From NCBI GenBank assembly GCA_003225495.1, contig QIAJ01000057.1:1-39703 (forward strand): a DNA stretch of 39,703 bases, written 5' to 3'. Position numbers and translations under genes: made by a program. This DNA is from Acidobacteriota bacterium (lineage in GTDB: Bacteria > Acidobacteriota > Terriglobia > Terriglobales > Acidobacteriaceae). The notes under the pieces are model-generated. The model made no database searches. It saw only the letters and a list, made by a program, of their open reading frames with translations, and was not told the origin of the DNA. Shown here piece by piece: positions 26,965 to 35,858 of the stretch (the first letter of the stretch is position 1; the number at the start of each line of letters is the position of its first letter).

Positions 26965-27978
26965 CTACGAATTAATTACCGGGCATCGCGCCCAATGTCC
27001 CGCCGAAACCTCCACCAGCGGCGGCAAGCTCGCTGCGCAGGACGGGATCCGATGGTCGCACCGCGGCTCAAACGCGCACCCCGGAGGCAATGCAGCCATC
27101 GTTGGCACAGTGCCTTCAATGGTCGCGAGCGGTTCAGCGCGATTTGTGGCGAGAGTCGGAATTGCTCGCAACAATCCTTGCGTATACGGGTGAGAGGGTG
27201 CGTCGAAGATGTCCGCCTTGGTACCCAATTCAACGAGGTTACCCGCGTACATCACTGCAACCCGATCGGCCACATGCGATACCACAGCCAGATCATGCGA
27301 GATGAACAGCATCGCCAGGTTGAACTTGCGGCGCAATTCATTGAGCAATTCTAGAATTTGCGCCTGAATCGTGACGTCGAGCGCGGTAGTCGGCTCATCC
27401 GCGATCAGCAGCTGTGGCCGGTTGACGATCGCCATGGCAATCATCACGCGTTGTCGCATGCCTCCCGAAAGCTGATGCGGATAACTGCGCGCGCGGTGTT
27501 CGGGCTCGGGGATTGCAACCTCGCGCATTCCATCCACGGCTCGTTGCCACGCTTCACCCTTAGAAATCCGATTGTGAGCGAGGACCGCCTCGGCAATTTG
27601 ATCGCCGACTCGCATGACGGGATTGAGAGCAGTCATCGGCTCCTGAAAGATCATGGCAATACGGGAGCCACGAAGCTGTCGTAAAGAATCCGGTGGGAGA
27701 GAAAGGATGCTGGAAGAGTTCCCGCTTCCGTTCTGAAAATTGATTTCGCCGCTCACGTTCGCGGAGATGGGAAGCAGACCCATGATCGCCAGCGAAGTAA
27801 CAGATTTCCCGGAGCCCGATTCGCCCACCAGACCAAGCACTTCACCCGGAGCGATCGCAAAGCTGAGGTCCTTGACCGCGTGTAGTGCGGGGACTCCGGC
27901 CCGATCAAATTTAGCGTTGCGCGCAGCCGGTCGCGGGAAACGAATGCTAAGGTTCTGGACATCAAGCAGTGGGGACAC
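26965..27978 (-). CDS. Oligopeptide/dipeptide ABC transporter ATP-binding protein (DppD/OppD type)
   Basis: With start GTG 27978 the protein is 337 aa. The ABC ATPase has Walker A GESGSGKS (52-59), Q loop in MIFQEPMTAL, signature LSGGMRQR, Walker B LLIADEPTTALD and a switch His (ISHD). The C-terminal oligopeptide-transporter extension with CAFEPRC is present, so it should energise peptide or nickel uptake. The frame extends 14 codons further, but those are translated heptad array D, so I reject them. No permease, binding protein or second ATPase gene lies nearby, making it an orphan in this window. Confidence 0.88.
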   Translation of the reverse strand: MSPLLDVQNLSIRFPRPAARNAKFDRAGVPALHAVKDLSFAIAPGEVLGLVGESGSGKSVTSLAIMGLLPISANVSGEINFQNGSGNSSSILSLPPDSLRQLRGSRIAMIFQEPMTALNPVMRVGDQIAEAVLAHNRISKGEAWQRAVDGMREVAIPEPEHRARSYPHQLSGGMRQRVMIAMAIVNRPQLLIADEPTTALDVTIQAQILELLNELRRKFNLAMLFISHDLAVVSHVADRVAVMYAGNLVELGTKADIFDAPSHPYTQGLLRAIPTLATNRAEPLATIEGTVPTMAALPPGCAFEPRCDHRIPSCAASLPPLVEVSAGHWARCPVINS

Positions 27979-27990
27979 GAGAGGTATGGT

Positions 27991-28025
27991 ATCAACTAAC
28001 CACCAATCACAAACCACCAACCACT
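27991..28025. repeat. Degenerate 7-bp repeat array D
   Basis: Five consecutive heptamers of consensus AAYCACY fill the spacer between the SPFH gene stop and the ABC ATPase start. The motif is the same as array A at 5792-5826, 22 kb away. Confidence 0.7.
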
Positions 28026-28029
28026 GGTC

Positions 28030-28872
28030 TTACTGCCCCAAAATCAGAGGCAGCCCATTCTTCCCGCTGCCGATCACCACGACTTTTGCGTTCGGACTCT
28101 TCGCCAGATTTTCGGTCGCCTCGATGCCTTTCCACTCCAACAGTTGTGAGCTGATGCCCTGCGCGACGATCCGCTGGAAGTCACTGATGCCCTGGGCTTC
28201 GATTCTTTTTCTCTCCGCTTCCTGCTTTTCTTTCTGAAGCCGGAAGCTCATGGCCAGCGCTTCCTGCTCCGCCTGTTGCTTCAACTCGATGGACGCGCGG
28301 AGTGTGTTTGGAAGCTGGATATCCCGTAGCAAGATACTTTCAACAATGATTCCACGGTCACCCAGCAAGCCCGACAGCTGCGCCACGATCTGCTTGGCCA
28401 CCATCTCTCGCTCGCCGGAGTAGAGTGCGTTCGCCGAATGCGAAGCCGTTGCCTCCCGTATGGAGGATCGCAGGTTCGGCTCAATCAGCACCTGAACGTA
28501 ATTCGGTCCGATCTTTTGGTAAACCTCAGCCGCCTTTTCCGGGTTCAGGTGGTAGATGAGCGAGGTATCCAGGTTGATTACGAGCCCTTCGCTCGAGGGT
28601 ACGCTCGCCGTTTCTTTTAATTCCTGTGTCCGGATCGAGAGCTCGTGATTGGTCTTGAGCGGATTGATGAGATGGATGCCTTCCGGCAACGCTTCGCCGG
28701 TCACTCGACCGAAGAGAGTAAGAACGCCGACAGCGCCCGAATCCAATCGTGTGACCGCGGAGAAGAGAAGAATCACCAACACGAATCCGACAAACGCCAG
28801 TCCCAGCAATCGCAGCATTCCGCCGCCCTGCACGTCGATCACTTTGCCCCGCGGTGGATCGAAGATCGTCAT
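28030..28872 (-). CDS. SPFH/prohibitin-family membrane protein
   Basis: With start ATG 28872 the protein is 280 aa. The AGGGAG upstream of this ATG is well spaced, while the longer frame (to 28980) has no such signal. It has one N-terminal transmembrane helix (LLGLAFVGFVLVILLFSAV). An SPFH domain follows (DSGAVGVLTLFGRVTGEALPEGIHLINPL through YVQVLIEPNLRSSIREATA), then a charged coiled-coil (about 200-245, rich in EQEALAMSFRLQKEKQEAERKR). It is expected to form ring or cage oligomers that scaffold membrane proteins or proteases. The role here is unknown. It may be co-transcribed with the downstream ABC ATPase. Confidence 0.88.
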   Translation of the reverse strand: MTIFDPPRGKVIDVQGGGMLRLLGLAFVGFVLVILLFSAVTRLDSGAVGVLTLFGRVTGEALPEGIHLINPLKTNHELSIRTQELKETASVPSSEGLVINLDTSLIYHLNPEKAAEVYQKIGPNYVQVLIEPNLRSSIREATASHSANALYSGEREMVAKQIVAQLSGLLGDRGIIVESILLRDIQLPNTLRASIELKQQAEQEALAMSFRLQKEKQEAERKRIEAQGISDFQRIVAQGISSQLLEWKGIEATENLAKSPNAKVVVIGSGKNGLPLILGQ

Positions 28873-29240
28873 GGCACACTCCCTTTGGATGGATTGTAGG
28901 CAACGCCTCCGCGACGGCGTAAGTACCTGAGTGAGAACGCAACCATGCAAGATCAAAGATGAAAGAGCTGTCTTCTTCATTGGTGACGAACAGAAACTCG
29001 CCCTTGCCGTGTCTTCCCTGTCGTTCCCGACTGCACTCTCGGTCTCGAATTACAAGGTCAAGCCGGAGTTTTTCACAGCCAGATTTTGCGTGCGTATCAC
29101 ATCCTGAAGACAATGGACCTGTGCGAAACCATGAATTACCGCATGAACACTGATGATTTACGACTACCAAGGAAACGCGTTGCACAACTTCCGCATCACC
29201 CGCCTGTGGACGACCTGCACCCCCTTGAAACGCAAGCACT
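28873..29240. other. Gene-free stretch upstream of the SPFH gene
   Basis: No credible gene or RNA is seen here; overlapping open frames look like shadows of the SPFH gene. A small inverted repeat ACGCC/GGCGT lies near 28905-28922. The stretch must contain the minus-strand promoter for the SPFH gene, which I cannot place. Confidence 0.4.
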
Positions 29241-29319
29241 TATTTATTCACAAATTTCATTGACCTTAAAAATAGAAATGCTAAAACCATAATCGTTCTT
29301 TGACACGTTCTGAAGTTTT

Positions 29320-29621
29320 CCCGGTTGGTGCAGCGTCCGGGGCTCAAGCGAAGTCACTTCAATAACCGCAAGGTGAGTTGAAGAGGGCAAGCAAGGGTCT
29401 ATAGCTAAGCGCTGGTCGAGGCGAACAGGAACCCATGTTGAAGGCAGGATAGAGTCCCGAGGCGTTGGACTGATTTATCCGGTTGGCGGTGAGCCCGGAG
29501 CCCGAGCAAGATCGGCGGAAAGAAAGCCTGCAAAGGCGCTTTCTGAATAAGGTCAGCAAGGGTCTAAACGCGAGCTACTGGCCGAGACGAATGAATCCAA
29601 CATCACCTCGGGACTCTCTAT
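29320..29621 (+). ncRNA. Candidate structured RNA made of two tandem, diverged copies
   Basis: Two units about 160 bp apart share four blocks in the same order. (1) CCGGTTGG opens a 5-bp hairpin with a 12-nt loop (29320-29341 and 29478-29499). The closing pair is C-G in copy 1 and T-A in copy 2. (2) An inner stem of unrelated sequence still pairs: CTTCAA/TTGAAG (29357-29383) with a nested ACC-GCAA-GGT, versus AGAAAGC/GCTTTCT (29521-29544). (3) The identical 12-mer AGCAAGGGTCTA occurs at 29390 and 29555. (4) CTGGYCGAGRCGAA occurs at 29412 and 29578. A long-range stem (29449-29469 with 29596-29621: 5, 8 and 6 bp) encloses copy 2. The GNRA loop favours the plus strand. An AT-rich start region has TTGACC (29260-29265) and TAAAAC (29282-29287) at 16-bp spacing. 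I do not recognise an Rfam family. Confidence 0.45.
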
Positions 29622-29708
29622 GTTTGGCGGCTGCGATTACCCCGAGCCGCGAGCTGCTCTACCAACAGCGACGCGCGTACTAAGCGGCCGCTTCCCCCGC
29701 CAGCTCCT

Positions 29709-30383
29709 TCAGGGCCCTTGCGTGATGGGTAGAGGCGCAGGGGTTTCCAATAACCTTCTCAGAATTCTATTCCTCGCAGGAATCTCCGCCACCGCATCCG
29801 CATGCACGAGGTACTTCCCATAAGGCAACGTTTGTCCGAAGGGGATCTGAAAGTTTGCTGTGCCTGCTTTGAGGGTGAAGTGCTGATAGCCAAGGGCGGT
29901 CGCCCGTCCGATTTCATTGATCGCCACGATGATGAAAGTGAGATCGAAGTCGTCGGTCGTGCCATTGGATACCCGAACCGCCCCATCAATTAGGTCGCCG
30001 CGAACCTGTGGAGGACGAAGCCATTCCAGCACCAGACTAGCGGACACTACCGTCTGAAGATCCTTGCTGATTCGGTTACGAGGAGTGGCGGAGTCTTCAA
30101 CCGTCACGGTATAGGCGTATCTCCCCGCTCTTGCTGGACGGCCCGCGAGAACTCCTTCGGGGGTAAGGGAAATTCCTTCCGGCAAGGTACCAGCTGTGAC
30201 ACTCCAGTGGTAGGGCGGAACACCGCCACGACCACTCAATGGAAAGCGGACTTCAACCCCTGGATCGAGAGAAGGCAGACTTTCGTCAACAATAACCAGC
30301 GGTGGGGCGGTCTGAGCCGCCGCGAAAGCTCCAAGACACAACACTGCCAGAGCAACCAACCGAAAGATTCCCGCCACATCCAC
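29709..30383 (-). CDS. Secreted protein with putative Ig-like (He_PIG) domain
   Basis: With start GTG 30383 (AAGGA upstream) the product is 224 aa and has a signal peptide (RLVALAVLCLGAFAAAQ). Residues about 25-110 form a He_PIG-type Ig-like repeat: PLSGRGGVPPYHWSVTAG, LPEGISLTPEGVLAGRPARAG and YTVTVEDSATP. The C-terminal half (about 120-224) is a second beta-rich region without a known match (DFDLTFIIVAINEIGRA). The frame continues upstream to 30623, but that part is antisense to the next gene. It is divergent from the DUF3857 gene with a 52-bp shared start region. Probably an envelope protein; function unknown. Confidence 0.75.
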   Translation of the reverse strand: MDVAGIFRLVALAVLCLGAFAAAQTAPPLVIVDESLPSLDPGVEVRFPLSGRGGVPPYHWSVTAGTLPEGISLTPEGVLAGRPARAGRYAYTVTVEDSATPRNRISKDLQTVVSASLVLEWLRPPQVRGDLIDGAVRVSNGTTDDFDLTFIIVAINEIGRATALGYQHFTLKAGTANFQIPFGQTLPYGKYLVHADAVAEIPARNRILRRLLETPAPLPITQGP

Positions 30384-30435
30384 CCCCGTTCCTTGATTTG
30401 ATTTTACGCCGGCCACGGCGTACAAAAATTGCAGT

Positions 30436-33400
30436 ATGTCACTTCGCGCAGTATGCCTCCTGATTGCCTCTTTCGCCTTACTCTCCGCTGCGATTGCGGA
30501 GGCGCAAACGCCTCCCGCTCCCAAGGCGGAAAATGCCGACGAAGCGTCCGTCTTCGACCACATCCTCAATCGTGCGCGCTTCGAGAACGACGGCACCGGA
30601 GTCGAGGAGACCGAAGCTGTCATTCGGATCCAGAGCCAGGCGGGCGTCGAACAATTTGGTCAGCTCGTATTCGGCTATTCCTCCGCCACCGAGCAATTGA
30701 AAGTGGAATATGTCCGGGTTCGCTAACCGAACGGCGACGTCGTCGCAACTCCGGACTCGACCGCGCAGGACTTCGCCCCCGATGTTCTCAGAGAAGCACC
30801 GATGTACAGCGATTACCGGCAACGGCACGTCTCGGTAACCGCCCTGCGCCCCGGAGACACGCTCGAATATAAGACGGTCACCCGCATCGTGACCCCGCTT
30901 GCCGCCGGCCACTTCTGGTACGAGCACCGGTTCCCTAAGGGGGTGGTTGTCAATGAAGACCGCCTGGAGATTGATGTCCCGAAGGCGCGCGAAATAAAAC
31001 TCAAAACTCCTGCCCGAAAGCCCGAAATCCAGGACACCGGCGAACGTCGCATCTACACCTGGGTAGTGAAGGATATCCGGCCTGATCGCGATAAAGATGA
31101 AGATCGCGACGACGATGAAGTCGGTCCCGATGTGCAACTCACCACCTTCGCCGATTGGAAGCAGCTTGCCCAGTGGTACGCAAAGCTCCAGGGCGAGCGC
31201 ATGGCGGTGGAGGAAGGCGTCCAGCACAAAGCCGACGAATTGACCAAGGGCGCCGATACACCCGCCGAGAAGGCCCGTCGCTTGTACGATTTCGTGGCAC
31301 GCAACATCCGTTACGTGAGCCTGTCATTCGGCATCGGCCGGTATCAGCCGCATGCCGCCTCGGACGTCCTGCAAAGCGGTTATGGTGACTGCAAAGACAA
31401 GCACACCTTACTGTCCGCAATGCTGCGGGCGGAGCGAATTCAAAGTTATCCCGTCCTGATCCATAGCGCCCGCAAGCTTGATCCGGACGTGCCATCACCC
31501 GCGCAGTTCGATCATGTGATCACCGCCGCTCGCGTGGGATCAGGTTCGGGTTTAACGTGGCTGGATACCACTACCGAGGTCGCGCCTTACGGTCTGATCC
31601 TCTATCAACTTCGCAACAGGCAGGCAGTGTTGGCGTCGAATGATACCGACGGCGGTTTGCAACGTACGCCCGCCGATTCGCCTGTGAAGAGTTCGGCACA
31701 CTTCACGATCGACGGCAAGTTCACAGACTTTGGAGCCCTCGACGCGACCGTCGAATACACTGCGCAAGGCGACCGCGACTTCCCGATGCGCGCTGGCTTT
31801 CGTCAGGTTCCACAAGCGCGATGGAAAGACTTCGTGCGGGTCCTCTCGACCAGTTGGGGTTTTGCGGGAGACGTAGACCAGGTAGAGCTGGATTCGATCG
31901 AAGACACTGCCAAGCCCTTTCACCTTAAATATCATCTCCATCAGGACCGGTATTTCACAGTTCCCTCGATGAGCGTAAATTTTCGTCCAGTCCCGTCTCT
32001 CGGCGTTCGCGCAGTCACGTCCTCAGCGAAGAGCAAAGAGCCGATCGAAATAGGACCCGCCGGCGACATGGAATACCGGGTGCGCCTGGAATTTCCTGAA
32101 AATTATTCGGTACACACTCCGCTGGCAGTAAAGATGTCGCGCGACTACGGCGAGTATTCTTCCTCTTATTCGCTGACCAAAGGAGTCTTGGAAGGCGAGC
32201 GCAAACTGACCGTCAAACTGAACGAACTGCCAGCCTCCCGCCGCGCAGATTACGATTCCTTTCGCAACGTAACACGCAGCGACGAAAATCAGGTCCTTAC
32301 GGCCTCGATCCTGGCTCCTTCGGGCACAAATCTTGCGAGTGCATCGACGAAGATCGTAGGGACCCCAGCCGAGCTGCACAAAGCCGGAGTCAAAGCGCTA
32401 CAGAGCAAGGATTATCGCAGCGCTGTCGATCTGCTGAAGCGCGCCGTCGATCAGGACTCGAATCTCAAAGAAGGCTGGTACGACCTGGGGCAGGCCTACT
32501 CTGGAATCAACAATCACGCCGATGCGATCCGCGCATTCCGGAAAGAGATCGAACTTGATCCTAACCACAAAAGCGCCAATGGCGACCTTGCCATGGAACT
32601 TCAGCAGTCGGGACACGGCGAGGAGGCGATCGTCGCTTACCGCAAGCAACTTGAAATCGTTCCATTCGAGAAATCCACCCACAAGAATCTTGGAATGCTC
32701 ATGGCCCAGCTGGGACGAGATGCAGACGCCCGTACGGAACTCGAAGTCGCGGCGTCGATCCCACCCGACGACCCGGAAACGAAGTTATCGCTCGCGCAGA
32801 TCTACACGAAGCTGGGCGAGAAGGCGAAGGCCGAGGAATTACTGAAAGGGCTCACTGGCAGCTCTTCCTCGGACTCAAGCACAGATATCTTCGCTGCGGC
32901 TCTGGCCCCCAACATCGACCCCGTCCAGACCGAAAACGATGCGCGCCAGGTGTTGTACGACATTGGAGAACAGTTCGACTCCGGCGACTACGACCGCCTC
33001 GGACCGTCGGCATTTTCTTCGATGCGACTGGTGGCGCTCGCCTGGTCGCGAATTGGATGGTCGAAGTTTCTGCGTGGTGAGACTCTGGATGCGATGCAGT
33101 TCATGAATGCCGCTTGGCTCTTAAGCCAGTCAGGAACAGTCGCCAATCGTCTTGGACAAGTCCTCGAGAAGCAAGGGCAGAGGGAGAAGGCCCGCCAGAT
33201 GTACGCCTTCGCGATAGTAGCTGGTGGTAGCGCAGTCGCCGATTCTCGCGAGCGGCTCGCGAAGGCCAGTGGCGAGTCCGCGACGAAAGATGCTGCTCCG
33301 GCTGCCGCCGATCTCGTTCAGTCACGCACGGTTAAGCTTGTTTCACTCACGGCCAAATCAGCATCGGCGAAGTTCAACCTTGTATTCGACAGCTCCCCGC

Positions 33401-33618
33401 GTCCCGAGCGAGCCGAATTTGTCGAAGGCGATGAAGCTCTCCGTTCAGCCTCTGCGCAACTCCGGGAGAAAGACTTTCCGGTCAAGTTTCCAGACGTATC
33501 TTCCGTAAAGATCGTTCGCCGTGCGCAGCTGACTTGCACCGCCTCCGCATGCACAATTGAACTTTTGCCGATTGAGGCCACACAAGCGGCTGCAGGCCAT
33601 GCCGCCTCAGTTAAGTAG
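30436..33618 (+). pseudogene. DUF3857/transglutaminase/TPR protein interrupted by one in-frame TAA
   Basis: Open frames 30436-30726 and 30727-33618 are in the same frame, separated only by TAA at 30724-30726 (codon 97 of 1061). Sequence continues naturally across it: EYVRVR, then the stop, then PNGDVVATPDS, as in a DUF3857 domain. In order: signal peptide (VCLLIASFALLSAAIAEA); DUF3857 (about 40-240); a transglutaminase-like core with Cys-His-Asp C319 (YGDCKDKH), H360 (FDHVI) and D377 (WLDTT); a beta-rich domain; several TPR units (about 650-810); and a C-terminal helical/beta tail. If intact it would be an exported scaffold or peptidase/transglutaminase-like protein. Restart at ATG 30802 would give 938 aa without a signal peptide. 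A sequencing or assembly error is a real alternative. Confidence 0.85.
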
Positions 33619-33634
33619 TACTGATCTAAGTAGT

Positions 33635-33671
33635 GGCGATCGTTGAATTTCCCGAAGCATCCGCGATCGCC
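33635..33671. repeat. Inverted repeat after the DUF3857 gene
   Basis: Perfect 8-bp arms GGCGATCG (33635-33642) and CGATCGCC (33664-33671) with a 21-nt loop lie 17 bp after the stop codon. There is no T-run, so a terminator role is uncertain. Confidence 0.35.
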
Positions 33672-33740
33672 GCCCGCCCGCCCCTCGACGCCTTCGCGCC
33701 CGCTCCGATAATCTATTGAGTCCTTTGGGAGGTCCTTTCA

Positions 33741-34298
33741 ATGCGAGAGGCCGTCGAGCGTCTGTGGCCGGAAATTCAGTGGATCAGCAATTCCCAGCTT
33801 CGAGAGCAGGTTACGCAGACCTGGATCAAGGCCTTGGAGCGTAGTCCGCTGAAGCCCGACGATCTGAACCAGATTCCCTTCACGCTCCTGGTTCCAAATT
33901 GCCCGATCACCTTCATGGAGCACAAGCGTTGCGTCGTCCACATCGCGCGCGATAGCGCCAAAGCCATGACTGGATTTATGGGCCGAGCATTGCCGATCGA
34001 TGCGGACGTAGTGATCGCCGGAGCCATCCTCGCCGATGTAGGCAAGCTTCTCGAATACGAACTCGGCCCTGACGGTAAGAGCCGTCAAAGTGAACGCGGC
34101 GAGGCGTTGCGTCATCCGTTTACTGGAGTAGCCTTGGCGATGGAGTGCGGCATCCCCGATGAAGTCTGCCACATCATCGCCGCCCACGCCGCGGAAGGTG
34201 ACCTGGTGAAGCGCACCACTGAAGCGTTCATCGTGCACCACGCCGACTTCATGGCGTTCTTGCCCTTCAAGAACCCGAAGAATGTGCGCGTGAAATGA
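33741..34298 (+). CDS. HD-superfamily-like protein with an altered HD doublet
   Basis: The 185-aa protein is organised like an HD phosphohydrolase: first His in MEHKRCVVHIARD, the core doublet region AGAILADVGKLLEYE, then HPFTGVALAMECG, HIIAAHAAEG and a last HHADFM. The central HD pair reads Ala-Asp (GCC GAT), so one metal-binding His is missing while the rest is kept. GGGAGG is well spaced (33727-33732) before the ATG. Catalytic activity is therefore doubtful, or the metal site is unusual. It may be co-transcribed with the PrpD gene 62 bp downstream. Confidence 0.8.
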   Translation: MREAVERLWPEIQWISNSQLREQVTQTWIKALERSPLKPDDLNQIPFTLLVPNCPITFMEHKRCVVHIARDSAKAMTGFMGRALPIDADVVIAGAILADVGKLLEYELGPDGKSRQSERGEALRHPFTGVALAMECGIPDEVCHIIAAHAAEGDLVKRTTEAFIVHHADFMAFLPFKNPKNVRVK

Positions 34299-34360
34299 TG
34301 CGTTGATTCGCCCTACGTTTGGTTCGTGAGTTAATAGAACGCGCTTATTAGGAGAAGCCA

Positions 34361-35827
34361 GTGTCCACCGGGCAACAAACCGCCACCAAAGAAACCATCA
34401 CCGCGAAAATGTCGCGCTGGGCCGCCAGCCTTGAATATGAGCAACTCTCGCAAGAGGCCGTATATCAGGCAAAGCGTTTTCTGCTGGATTCCGTCGGCTG
34501 CGCGCTCGGCGGATATCAGCAGCACGATGTGATCATCGCCCTCCAGGTCCTGGACGAAATTGCCGGCCGCGGGCCTGCGACCGTCATTGGCACCGGGAAG
34601 ATGATTGATGCCGTGTCAGCATCCTTGGCCAATGCTCTGATGATCCGCTGCATGGATTACAACGACATCTATTGGAAGCAGGACCCTTCGCATCCGTCCG
34701 ACATTTTTCCCGCCGCTATGGCCTGCTGCGAACGCGCCAGGAGCGATGGCAAGGAATTGATCGTCGGATTCGTGCTCGGCCACGAATTCGAAATGCGGTT
34801 GTGCGAAGCCGCATTTCCCGGAATCCGCGAGCGTGGATGGCATCACGCCACTCTCACTGCGTTTGCCTCTCCAATCGTAGCGGGCCGCGCTCTGCGCCTG
34901 CCGTGGGAACAGATCCAACACGCCATCGGTATTTCGGCCTCCCGTCATTGCACAATGGGCGCTGTGACTGCTGGAAAACTCACCATGATGAAGAACACCG
35001 TCGATCCCATGGCCACTCAGAGTGGCGTGCTGGCCGCGCTCTTAGCGGAAAGAGGTTACAGCGGACCGGAGCATGTGATTGACGGCAAGGAAGGCCTCGC
35101 TCACTGCTACGGCCCGGAGTGGAAGCTCAATCTCCTAACCGATGGCCTCGGCGATTCCTGGCGCATCACCCAGTGCGGCATGAAATTCTTTCCTACTGAG
35201 GCGCTGACCCACGCTCCCATCTCAGCGGTACTCGACCTGGTAAAAAGCAATGACCTGCTCCCGGAGAACGTGGAGAAGATCCAGATCCGCTCGCTGGCGC
35301 GCGCCGCCGACATCCTGTCCGATCCCAGCAAGTACGATCCGCACACCAAGGAGACCGCCGACCATTCTCTGCCCTACGTCATCGCCGCCGCGCTCGCGGA
35401 CCGCCAGGTTACGCCTGCTCAGTTCGAGATGAAGAAGATCATGGATCCGACGATCCGGGCGCAACTGAAAAAAGTCGAAGTTGTCGCCGATCCTGAAATC
35501 GAAAAAGTCTTCCCAGCGCTGCAGCGCGTGATCGTAAACATAACAAGCACCGATGGGCGCAGGTTCTCGAAACAACTGGACTACCCGAAAGGAGATCCGC
35601 GCAATCCGCTCAGCGATGCCGAGATCGAAGAGAAGTTTTCAGCGCTGGCCGAAGGGGTACTGTCCACGGGCGCGCAGAAAAAGCTGGTTGACGCAATCTG
35701 GAACCTGGAGAAGATAGGCTCGGTATCGAAGCTGATGGCGATGATGAAGGCGGATGTAAGGAAGAAAGCGACGCACCGCACAGCGAAAAAGTCGAAACTG
35801 AAGGTGACACGCAAGAAACGTCGTTGA
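34361..35827 (+). CDS. MmgE/PrpD family protein (2-methylcitrate dehydratase-like)
   Basis: The 488-aa product starts with GTG 34361, preceded by AGGAG (34350-34354). The N-terminal helical MmgE/PrpD domain shows FLLDSVGCALGGYQQHD, the NALMIRCMDYNDIYWKQDPSHPSD region and the HHATLTAFASPIVAGR region. The C-terminal domain includes QCGMKFFPTEALTHAPISAVLDL. Family members dehydrate 2-methylcitrate or isomerise related tricarboxylic acids. The C-terminus has an extra basic Lys/Arg tail. The nearby aconitase-fold gene and isocitrate-type dehydrogenase suggest a tricarboxylic-acid theme. No methylcitrate synthase or lyase is in the window, so the substrate is open. Confidence 0.87.
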   Translation: MSTGQQTATKETITAKMSRWAASLEYEQLSQEAVYQAKRFLLDSVGCALGGYQQHDVIIALQVLDEIAGRGPATVIGTGKMIDAVSASLANALMIRCMDYNDIYWKQDPSHPSDIFPAAMACCERARSDGKELIVGFVLGHEFEMRLCEAAFPGIRERGWHHATLTAFASPIVAGRALRLPWEQIQHAIGISASRHCTMGAVTAGKLTMMKNTVDPMATQSGVLAALLAERGYSGPEHVIDGKEGLAHCYGPEWKLNLLTDGLGDSWRITQCGMKFFPTEALTHAPISAVLDLVKSNDLLPENVEKIQIRSLARAADILSDPSKYDPHTKETADHSLPYVIAAALADRQVTPAQFEMKKIMDPTIRAQLKKVEVVADPEIEKVFPALQRVIVNITSTDGRRFSKQLDYPKGDPRNPLSDAEIEEKFSALAEGVLSTGAQKKLVDAIWNLEKIGSVSKLMAMMKADVRKKATHRTAKKSKLKVTRKKRR

Positions 35828-35858
35828 GTGCAATGCAACATTAGAGAAGGAATAAGAA

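Noticed and set aside
27979-28020. Longer N-terminus for the oligopeptide ABC ATPase
   Set aside because: These codons are heptad array D read as protein; the conserved domain begins just after GTG 27978.
5792-28025. Short regularly spaced repeats considered as CRISPR
   Set aside because: Units are 7 bp, directly adjacent and degenerate, with no spacers and no cas genes.
29359-29559. Minus-strand open frame of 66 codons inside the RNA-like element
   Set aside because: The two tandem copies do not keep the same frame, and the pairing pattern explains the conservation better than a protein.
29578-29600. CTGGCCGAGACGAATGA resembles a conserved segment of RNase P RNA
   Set aside because: The other universal RNase P blocks are absent, and the second copy of the unit shows the similarity is only local.
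29651-29666. On the minus strand this reads GTTGGTAGAGCAGCTC, like a tRNA D arm
   Set aside because: No matching acceptor stem, anticodon arm or T loop (TTCRANY) is found at the required distances, so it is not a tRNA gene.
17541-30726. Stop-codon reassignment in this genome
   Set aside because: TAA and TAG both end complete genes in the window at expected family lengths, and only two internal stops were found.
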